Source of the DNA: Schistocerca nitens
Lineage: Eukaryota > Arthropoda > Insecta > Orthoptera > Acrididae
Length of the DNA: 64,000 nt
Assembly (NCBI RefSeq): GCF_023898315.1
Contig: NC_064618.1
Location: forward strand, 184,317,548-184,381,547
Reading direction: 5' to 3'
Numbering within the stretch: position 1 is the stretch's first letter; each line of letters opens with the position of its first letter. Under the pieces are notes generated by a model. The model was not told where the DNA came from. It worked only from the letters and a program-made list of their open reading frames with translations, and searched no databases. Shown here piece by piece: positions 34,725 to 44,792 of this stretch. The position numbers and the translations under genes were made by a program.

Positions 34725-35100
34725 TGAATAATCCGCATGATGAAAGAACTCATGTCTGAGGAACTGCAGGTACGTCTGTCTATTACATGTGTCTTTAGGT
34801 ATATAATCAAATAAACGAAGCAACTCGTACCTGAGAAACAGCAGATACGCTCAACCAATAAGGCGCTGTGAAAAGAACGAGATCGATGACACGGTTGCAG
34901 CTGAATCTCTGTTGATGTCTGGCTTGTTGTACTTCACGAGAGTTTTCCGAAGCCTAGGATGATTGTTACTATAATTGAAAATCTCGTCGCGTGAAAAGAC
35001 AGCCTCATCAGCACAAAAACGGACACAGCACTTTGCCCTCACATAAGTTGACTGAAAGTTATTCCTGGCTAAAGTCTGTCTCACTTAATTCTTGAGAACG
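34725..35100 (-). pseudogene. mariner-like (DDE_3 type) transposase relic
   Basis: The minus strand reads FCADEAVFSRDEIFNYSNNH at about 35030-34975, resembling the (S/T)DEA-x-F-x-x-x-G-x-x-N-x-x-N block around the first catalytic Asp, and further on TYLQFLRHEFF at about 34765, resembling a conserved block before the second Asp. The intervening text is broken. It is a distinct relic lying against the Tc1 relic; boundaries are uncertain. Confidence 0.5.
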
Positions 35101-35155
35101 TTGAGAGTGATCTGGTATAGACGATTGTTCCAGATTGTCATGTGATTAACGCCTT

Positions 35156-35357
35156 CAAAAAATGGTTCAAATGGCTCTAAGACTAGGAGACTTAACATCT
35201 GAGGTCATCAGTCCCCTGGAACTTAGAACTACTTAAACCTAACTAACCTAAGGACATCACACAAGCCCATGCCCGACGCCGGATTCGAATCTGCGACCGT
35301 AGCGGTCGCGTGGTTCCAGACTGAAGCGCCTATAACCGCTCGGCCACAGCGGCCGGC
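35156..35357 (-). mobile_element. tRNA-derived SINE, family B
   Basis: A full minus-strand copy with Leu/Ser-type tRNA head and family B body. The target duplication GATTAACGCCTT (12 bp) is exact at 35144-35155 and 35358-35369. Confidence 0.92.
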
Positions 35358-35435
35358 GATTAACGCCTTGCCTTCTCACAATTCTCGTTATTCAGAGAAC
35401 GATGAAGCCGTTCGTCAGGCTCAGGAGTACGTGCA

Positions 35436-36548
35436 TTAAAGGGACAAAATTCATGAGATACCTCCTAATATCGTATAGGACCTCTTTTTGCCCGGCGTAG
35501 TGGAAAACCTCGATGTGGTATGGACTCAAAATGTCGTTTGAGGTCTGATGCAGGAATACTGAGCCCTGTTGCCTCTATAGCCGACGGTGATTTCGAAATT
35601 GTTACCAGGGCAGGATTTTGTACACGAAATCTCTCTATTATGTCACACTAATGTTCGATGCAATTTATGTCAGGCGATCTGACTGAGCTAATCGTTCACT
35701 CTCATTGTCCAGAATGTTCCTCCAACCAATTGCGAACAATTGTGGTATGGTGACACGGCGTATCCATTAAAATTCCATAGTTGTTTGGGGACATGAAGTC
35801 CATGAATGTCTGAAACTGGTCTAATAGTCGAACATAACCATCTCTAGTCAACGGTCGGTTCAGCTGGACCGGAGGACTTGTTCATTCCCTCTAAATAAAG
35901 CCCACGCCATGATGGAGCCACTACCAGCTTGCACAGTGTCTTGTAGAGAAGTTGGATCGAGGGCTTCGCGGGATGTGCGCCACGCTCGAACCCTCGTGAC
36001 TCATCTGACCAGATCATGGTTCCCCTGGCGTCAAGGGTCCAACCAATACCGTCACAAGAGGCGCTGAAGGCGATGTCGTGTCGCGCCGGTCGTCTGCGGC
36101 CATTTCACCGCCCTATCACAACGGATCCGTTTGTCATACGTCCCACATTGATTTGTGCGGTTTTTCATGCAGTGTTGCTTGTATGTAACGACTGACAACC
36201 CTAAACAGTGGTCACTGCTCTCAGTCGTTAAGTGATGGCCGCCGGCCACTGATCTGTCTGTGGTCACAGGTAATACCCGCAATTTTTTACTCTCGGCTTA
36301 CTCCTGATACTGTGGATCTCGGAATAATGAATTCCGATTTCCGAAATTGAATGTCCTATGCATGTCGCTCCAACCATCATTTGGCTTTCAAAGTCTGTTA
36401 ATTCCTGTCGGAAACCTTGAAACATGAATCACCTGAGTAGAGATAACTACTCCGACAGTGTCCTGCCCTTTAATTGGACTGTCTACGCGATAATACCGCC
36501 TTCTGTGTATGTACATATATCTGTTCCTTGAGGTTTGTCATCTCAGTG
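35436..36548 (-). mobile_element. decayed Tc1-like transposon, fifth family
   Basis: The right end reads, on the minus strand, CACTGAGATGACAAACCTCA with TA at 36549-36550. The left end (AAAGGGACAAAATTCATGAG, about 35441-35460) is a decayed counterpart. The minus strand holds a transposase relic in many pieces: a helix-turn-helix near 36350-36400, a first catalytic block near 36010 (TMIWSDES), GGGSIMAWALF near 35910, a PNNYGILMDT block near 35770, and a C-terminal part near 35500. Stops and shifts occur throughout. Confidence 0.7.
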
Positions 36549-36550
36549 TA

Positions 36551-38381
36551 CATCGCTTGGTCTCCTACCATCTTCAACTCTCTTCTCAAATGAACCTATC
36601 TCTCACAACTGTGAAGTCGTGCAAACTTCTCAAACATGACAACTGGTTCCCAGGGTAGCATTCGGCATTAATTTTACTTGCTGCGTCCGCATTACCATCT
36701 GCTAGGACGAACATGTAATGCATGTCAGTCATTGCAAACATAGAATGCATCGATGTGTTACGCTGTGATGGAAGATACTCTAAAACGGAACTAACGAGAA
36801 CCTGCCACAGCGAAAGAAATTCCACCACCAACTGTAACTAAAAAAGTGCCTATTCGATAACTTAAACAAAGTGGAGTCACTACTGGGAACTCCTACTATA
36901 GGACCCTCAGGAACATTTTTCGAACCCACGATCGTATGAAATGTTTGTAATGTTCTGGTGTTAAGAATAAACCCCTAAAGTTTTTTTTACATATATTTTT
37001 ATACCCATTTATAGGTCCAAACACGGCCTTAATGCTGCATTCAATCTCTGCGATGGCGATGATAATGGTGATTTGGTTCATCATTGCATTTGTACGTGAT
37101 AGAGTACCCTTATATTGCTGTGCAGGGACTCACACATTTTAATATCAACATCTTCCAGAGCGTAAGTCGGTCGACTTGACATGCCGCCACTGTGTTCTGC
37201 CCTTAGCCACCTCGTATGGGGCCTGTGACTTTTACAGATTTCAACTACTGGACCTACCCACAGGAAACTGTTCTGATGAAAACTCCCTCTTTACTTTATG
37301 AATATTGGACCATAAAAATAATATCACATGCAATCTTAGTACATTTCAATAATAAATTAACACAATCACACGTACTAAGACAACGGTAAAAGTGGGCGAT
37401 TTAATTGTTTATTGCTATGTAATGAGAAAATTCATTAAATTTGATGAATAATAATGTAAAACAGTACCACTCTTTGTATTTGTCCTTAATACTGTGCTCG
37501 TCGTCTTGCTGGAAAATGTATCCCAAGTCTCGGAATATTTACTGAACAAAGTGTAGACACGTTTTCACAACATCTCTGCACATGATTTAATTCACATTTT
37601 AACTTCACGCAACAGCGAAAACACCGCATTCAACTTTTTAGTCTTGAGATCTTCTTACTAGCGCCTTTATGAGAGAAAATACATCCTGTAGGCACTTTGA
37701 AACAAAGACTAATGCATATTCTGACTGGCAACTACTGGCTGATAATTTAGCGTATACTGAGATTCGGGTACTAAAATATGAAGTTCTAATATTTCATAGA
37801 TGCTGTATTGTTCACATCAATTATCAAAATGACGTGTGGTTTTTGTATTATTAAAATTTTTATGTAAACTATTTTTTTCACTTTTAAAAATGAATGGGGT
37901 AAAATAATGATGAAAGTTACTTCACTAAGTTGCAAAGCAGAAATTTTGGGATAGTAAAATACGCTACGTATAAAGGGCATTATGTATTTAGCTTTTACAA
38001 AAAATAATTATTTACGAAAAAGGGAACTGCCCTTTTATAATATGATAGCAGTTTTCTGTTTAGTGGACAATAAATTTCCACGTAATGCTACGTAAATTAC
38101 GTATAATTTTGGCACCATGTGGCATTTGCTATCATTCATGTAAACTGAAATCTGTAGGATAACTAATTTTTATGACCAACAGAAATCTACATTGAAAGTA
38201 ACAAATAAAGTTTTAGCATATTGTGAAATAATTTCTAAAACTGTAGAATCTTCGTAAATACTTTATATAACGTCGTAGTCCAACAGACGTGGATCCCGTA
38301 TTTTGAAGCTGTAATTAGAATGAACGTTGGTTAATAAAGGGATAAGTATCATTGGATACTTATCCCCACCTTGAAGTATCA
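36551..38381. other. unassigned AT-rich stretch
   Basis: No recognisable gene or repeat family. Confidence 0.4.
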
Positions 38382-38389
38382 TTGGATGA

Positions 38390-38591
38390 TTCGCCGGTCG
38401 GGGTGGCCGAGCGGTTCTAGGCGCTACAGTCTGGAACCTCGCGTCCGCTACGGTGGCAGGTTCGAATCCTGCCTCGGGCATGCATGTGTGTAATGTCCTT
38501 AGGTTAGTTAGGTTTAAGTAGTTCTAAGTTCTAGGGGACTGATGACCTCAGAAGTTAAGTCCCATAGTGGTCAGGGCCATTTGAACCATTT
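38390..38591 (+). mobile_element. tRNA-derived SINE, family B
   Basis: Head GGTGGCCGAGCGGTTCTAGG, B box GGTTCGAATCC, then the full family B body ending in GCCATTTGAACCATT. An 8-bp duplication TTGGATGA lies at 38382-38389 and 38592-38599. Confidence 0.9.
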
Positions 38592-38599
38592 TTGGATGA

Positions 38600-39097
38600 C
38601 TCCCTCTTGCCCTAGAGACCATCGTAGGAGAAAAAGGAGTGTATAAGGAGATGGTCGGCTATTGGATACATATATTACAGCGAAAGGCTGCTTCTAAGAG
38701 ACAGGTGCATAAAACATGATGCAGGAAGCTGGCAATTGAAACGGACCTCCTACATTTCTGGAGCTATCATGTTTAGATTTCTTGTTAAAGGGTTATGTGA
38801 AGGATCTTTTGTATGTGCCTATTGATCGAAAATTATTCCAATCTCAAAATGCGCGTTCCTCAACGACTCCTCCTAGGCTTTCGAATGTATAAGGTGAAAT
38901 GAATAATAGCATAGGTGTTAACCAAGTGACCGTGACTAAGGGGAATCTTACAGCAATATGTAAAAATTTGATTTTATACTACATTCTGTTAACTGTTCAT
39001 GCTCATGTATGAAATAGTCATAACAGTTAGTATTTAGTATCTTCAGTTTCTTTTACCTTTTATCTTAAATAGCAACTGAAATGTTTTCAGTACACAA
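38600..39097. other. unassigned stretch
   Basis: No recognisable gene or repeat. Confidence 0.4.
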
Positions 39098-40300
<1,203 letters not shown>

Positions 40301-40310
40301 AAAGAAGTAC

Positions 40311-40506
40311 AGCTGCTCGGGATTAGCCGAGCGATCTAAAGCGCTGCAGTCATGGACTGTGCAGCTGGTCCCGGCGGAGGTTCGAGTCCTCCCTCGGGCA
40401 TGGGTGTGTGTGTTTGTCCTTAGGGTAATTTAGGTTAAGTAGTTGTAAGCTTAGGGACTGATGACCTTAGCAGTTAAGTCCCATACGATTTCACACGCAT
40501 TTGAAC
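40311..40506 (+). mobile_element. tRNA-derived SINE, family B, CAT-head subtype
   Basis: Head with GGGATTAGCCGAGCGATCTA, CAGTCATGGACTG and B box GGTTCGAGTCC; family B body with AAGCTTAGGGACTGATGACC. The target duplication AAAGAAGTAC is exact at 40301-40310 and 40507-40516. Same subtype as 24070-24275. Confidence 0.92.
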
Positions 40507-40784
40507 AAAGAAGTACACGGATTGAGCAAATATGTGAAAACACTGCAATAAACGCTTATGTAAACATAAATTAAGGTGGTAGCCCACCTACAGTTCACGC
40601 TGTTGTGTTATACCATGAATGTCACCTGTGTAGTGTCCTCTATACAGTGCAACTGTGATTCATACTTTTAACATTATTCTGTGGGGCTCCGCGTATTTTG
40701 TCGGAGCTAAGTGAATTCTAACGTAGCCACATCGTCGGAGCTCGCATGATGGTGCTTCGGTAATGCTCGTATACTGTACGCTTC

Positions 40785-41410
40785 CTTGACCAAGGAAGCC
40801 GAGGTGTTTCGTGTTTCAGGAAGTACCGGATCGAAGATTTATACAGCATACGAAGAAAGTGAGAAAACATCATTCTCTAGCCGGCCGCAGTGGCCGAGCG
40901 GTTCTAGGCGCTACAGTCTGGAACCGCTCGACCGCTACAATCGCAGGTCCGAATCCTGCCTCGGGCATGGATGTGTGTGATGTCCTTAGGTTAGTTAGGT
41001 TTAAGTAGTTCTAAGTTTTAGTGGACCGATGACCTCAGAAGTTAAGTCCCATAGTGGTCAGAGCCATCTCATGGTTCAATATTTGTTCCCCAGTTGTGAT
41101 ATTGTTATTCCAAGACGAGAGGGCGTCTGTTCGAGCAACTCGCATCGTTCAGGACTAATTCTGCGAGCACGCGGATGAATTGTCGCAACTCCCTTGGTCA
41201 CCACAGTCACCAGATCTCAATGTTATTGTGCCTTCGTCGTGTACTTTGGAGAGAAGTTTGAGTGATCAGTGCCCGCCTCCATCATAATGACCTGAAGTTC
41301 GCAATATCTTGCAGGAAAAATGATGTAAGATCCCCTTGAAAATTATCAAAGGAGTTGGAAGAGTTTTTGAATGGCAATGTGTTCCTTACACCGTAGAGGG
41401 CATGGTAATG
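40785..41410 (+). pseudogene. Tc1-like transposase relic with SINE inside
   Basis: Left of the SINE the frame reads FRVSGSTGSKIYTAYEESEK, like the second helix of a Tc1 helix-turn-helix. Right of it, broken frames give LPWSPQSPDLN (41206-41220 region), a later IPLKIIKGV-like block and PYTVEGM, matching the third catalytic block and the C-terminus. The central part with the first two catalytic residues is missing. Linking the two sides as one element is inference. Confidence 0.45.
40881..41067 (+). mobile_element. tRNA-derived SINE, family B
   Basis: Head CCGGCCGCAGTGGCCGAGCG, B-box-like GGTCCGAATCC and the family B body, ending at CAGAGCCAT. No target duplication is visible. Confidence 0.88.
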
Positions 41411-41838
41411 TCTTCATATTTTATTTCAAAACCGATATACAAAGAAAAAGATTTACGTTTGCTCGACAGGTAAGAGGGTTTGCAATGTAAAGAACTCCTT
41501 GAACCGGATCGCTTGTAGACTTGTTCTACCAAGGTACTTCTGCCGTAAAGGTCGGTTAACGTAAAGCACAAATTGCCTTCAAGCGGCTACATCTGTAGAA
41601 AGCAGGTACTCAGCAACACACCAATTGTGACCTAGTTCAAAGTACGATGTACACTTGTTATCTCAGATGAATTGTGACCTTGGTACTGAACATGGGTAAT
41701 GTGACAGGAAGCGATAAATAAAATTACAGAACGACATTGTAAACATACATTACCTATATGTTACAGTAGCTTTACGCCCGTTCTCTGCAATGGAAGTTAA
41801 AGAAGTGCCTTTGCATAGGTTTGGAGATTAGCGTATTA
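41411..41838. other. unassigned stretch
   Basis: No recognisable gene or repeat. Confidence 0.4.
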
Positions 41839-41848
41839 CAACAGACAG

Positions 41849-42065
41849 TCCGCAGCTCGTGGTCGTGCGGTAGCGTTCTCGCTTCCCGCGCCCGGGTTCC
41901 CGGGTTCGATTCCCGGCGGGGTCAGGGATTTTCTCTGCCTCGTGATGACTGGGTGTTGTGTGATGTCCTTAGGTTAGTTAGGTTTAAGTAGTTCTAAGTT
42001 CTAGGGGACTGATGACCATAGATGTCAAGTCCCATAGTACTCAGAGCCATTTGAATCATTTGAGC
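41849..42065 (+). mobile_element. SINE with Gly-type tRNA head on family B body
   Basis: The head differs from all other family B copies: GCAGCTCGTGGTCGTGCGGT, an anticodon loop TTCCCGC (anticodon CCC, Gly), and a perfect B box GGTTCGATTCC. From about 41960 onward it joins the same family B body (GTGATGTCCTTAGGTTAGTT). The target duplication CAACAGACAG is exact at 41839-41848 and 42066-42075. Confidence 0.9.
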
Positions 42066-42214
42066 CAACAGACAGACAACGGTTTATAACGATATGTCTA
42101 CGTAATGTGTATACATAAACAAACAGTTATAAATGTCCCCGTTCGTAGTCGCTAATTATAACAATATGTTTATTTTTGTGCTGTAACGTATAGCTATAAT
42201 AAGCGGTGGAAATA

Positions 42215-43635
42215 CACTCCTGGAAATTGAAATAAGAACACCGTGAATTCATTGTCCCAGGAAGGGGAAACTTTATTCACACATTCCTGGGGTCAGATAC
42301 ATCACATGATCACACTGACAGAACCACAGGCACATAGACACAGGCAACAGAGCATGCACAATGTCGGCACTAGTACAGTGTATATCCACCTTTCGCAGCA
42401 ATGCAGGCTGCTATTCTCCCATGGAGACGATCGTAAAGATGCTGGATGTAGTCCTGTGGAACGGCTTGCCATGCCATTTCCACCTGGCGCCTCAGTTGGA
42501 CCAGCGTTCGTGCTGGACGTGCAGACCGCGTGAGACGACGCTTCATCCAGTCCCAAACATGCTCAATGGGGGACAGATCCGGAGATCTTGCTGGCCAGGG
42601 TAGTTGACTTACACCTTCTAGAGCACGTTGGGTGGCACGGGATACATGCAGACGTGCATTGTCCTGTTGGAACAGCAAGTTCCCTTGCCGGTCTAGGAAT
42701 GGTAGAACGATGGGTTCGATGACGGTTTGGATGTACCGTGCACTATTCAGTGTCCCCTCGACGATCACCAGTGGTGTACGGCCAGTGTAGGAGATCGCTC
42801 CCCACACCATGTGCCGGGTGTTGGCCCTGTGTGCCTCGGTCGTATGCAGTCCTGATTGTGGCGCTCACCTGCACGGCGCCAAACACGCATACGACCATCA
42901 TTGGCACCAAGGCAGAAGCGACTCTCATCGCTGAAGACGACACGTCTCCATTCGTCCCTCCATTCACGCCTGTCGCGACACCACTGGAGGCGGGCTGCAC
43001 GATGTTGGGGCGTGAGCGGAAGACGGCCTAACGGTGTGCGGGACCGTAGCCCAGCTTCATGGAGACGGTTGCGAATGGTCCTCGCCGATACCCCAGGAGC
43101 AACAGTGTCCCTAATTTGCTGGGAAGTGGCGGTGCGGTCCCCTACGGCACTGCGTAGGATCCTACGGTCTTGGCGTGCATCCGTGCGTCGCTGCGGTCCG
43201 GTCCCAGGTCGACGGGCACGTGCACCTTCCGCCAACCACTGGCGACAACATCGATGTACTGTGGAGACCTCACGCCCCACGTGTTGAGCAATTCGGCGGT
43301 ACGTCCATCCGGCCTCCCGCATGCCCACTATACGCCCTCGCTCAAAGTCCGTCAACTGCACATACGGTTCACGTCCACGCTGTCGCGGCATGCTACCAGT
43401 GTTAAAGACTGCGATGGAGCTCCGTATGCCACGGCAAACTGGCTGACACTGACGGCGGCGGTGCACAAATGCTGCGCAGCTAGCGCCATTCGACAGCCAA
43501 CACCGCGGTTCCTGGTGTGTCCGCTGTGCCGTGCGTGTGATCATTGCTTGTACAGCCCTCTCGCAGTGTCCGGAGCAAGTATTGTGGGTCTGACACAGCG
43601 GTGTCAATGTGTTCTTTTTTCCATTTCCAGGAGTG
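42215..43635 (-). mobile_element. Tc1-like DD32E transposon, copy 3
   Basis: A 1421-bp element with TA at 42213-42214 and 43636-43637 and the same terminal repeats as copies 1 and 2. The undisturbed LTR at 51340-52347 shows the empty site (GGAAATATATTGG). One base shorter than the other copies because of a deletion in the gene. Confidence 0.95.
42370..43391 (-). pseudogene. Tc1-like transposase, single-base frameshift
   Basis: Same 340-residue protein as copies 1 and 2 but with one base missing near 42810, where the other copies read CATGATGCC and this one CATGTGCC (plus strand). The DNA-binding half and D155 lie in the first frame (down to about 42812); D244, E277 and the C-terminus lie in the second (42370-42810). 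Otherwise almost identical to the intact copies, so loss is recent. The element could still be moved in trans by protein from copy 1 or 2. Confidence 0.92.
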
Positions 43636-44017
43636 TATATTGGCGAACGCCGACCGTGTGCGGCTGTTTCTTGTTGGATCGTCTGATCAGTCGGAAGTTG
43701 CATTGCAGAGGAGAGTAAATGCCTATTCAAAATATAATTATTTTTGGATAGCTCAACATGAATTTCCTAAGGGACCGTAGTTGATCATGCATTTACCAGT
43801 AGAATATGGCGCGGCGAAAATATTTCGCCGCATGCAACTTCCGTCCGATTTCGACGAAATAATTCGTGACTGTGAACTCTCTATTTGGCAGAAACATAAA
43901 GAAAATTAAATAACTTTATGTAGGAGTGAGACATAGATTCTATATTAAATAAATAGTCCATACACCAGTTCCATTTAACTCTGAATTTATGGCAATTAGT
44001 AGATGAACTTACACTGC

Positions 44018-44212
44018 GCCGGCCGCGGTGGTCTCGCGGTTCTAGGCGCGCAGTCCGGAACCGTGCGACTGCTACGGTCGCAGGTTCGAATCCTGCCTCG
44101 GGCATGGATGTGTGTGATGTCCTTAGGTTAGTTAGGTTTAAGTAGTTCTAAGTTCTAGGGGACTGATAACCACAGCAGTTGAGTCCCATAGTGCTCAGAG
44201 CCATTTTGAACA
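44018..44212 (+). mobile_element. SINE family B inserted in 3' LTR
   Basis: A family B copy with head GGCCGCGGTGGTCTCGCGGT and B box GGTTCGAATCC. The duplication TACACTGC lies at 44010-44017 and 44213-44220. The other LTR, around 51840-51850, has the uninterrupted site, so the exact insertion point and duplication can be read directly. Confidence 0.95.
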
Positions 44213-44700
44213 TACACTGCAATGAAGGATTTAACATGGATGCCCTTTTGACTGGCACTTCTCTTCTCGTAATTAAAATAATTCCTCTGACGTTTTCACA
44301 TACACGTCGCACAATAAATTTACTGTTATGCAGTATTGCACTTTTAGTATTGCACTTTTACTTTACACTAAAATAATATTATTTTTAACTATAATAATAC
44401 GGCGGCAAGACATGCGCGTCCCACACAAGTTACAAGAGACAAGAGAAAAAATTAGTAACTGTGTAACTGTTCATCGAGAATATCTCGTCCATCAAAAGAA
44501 TGTGTAAAAGTCTTCTTCTTCTGTCCGTTTTTCGCGCCGCGGTTTTCAAAGGCAATAACTCACTGCATCTCTGACGGCGCTTCGACAATAAACAAGTTAC
44601 GTCACAGGTCGTTCACCTTTTACATTCTCGCAACATTATTTGCTAACTGTAGCTGTTGCCGAGCGACTGCTCGATTAGTGAATGATTTAAAATGATAAGG

Positions 44701-44792
44701 CAATCTCATAATGTTACATTGCCTTCCATGGGAATCTTGGAAATCAAGGAGATTACCAAGATTCACATGTCGCCGTTAACATTATGGGATTG
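44701..44792. repeat. imperfect hairpin across the LTR inner border
   Basis: CAATCTCATAATGTTA (44701-44716, the end of the LTR) is matched in inverted form by TAACATTATGGGATTG (44777-44792). Closer in, GGGAATCTTGG (44730-44740) pairs with CCAAGATTCAC (44756-44766). The weak purine tract expected next to a 3' LTR (minus strand GGAAGGCAA) lies within it. Confidence 0.75.

Larger units (their letters stand above)
42085..44718 (-). repeat. 3' LTR, interrupted by two insertions
   Basis: The LTR reads TGTAACATTATGAG to CATATCGTTATA on the minus strand. It is split by the Tc1-like element (42215-43635) and a SINE (44018-44212). Subtracting both inserts and one copy of each duplication (TA and TACACTGC) leaves 1008 bp, exactly the length of the other LTR. 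Confidence 0.93.
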
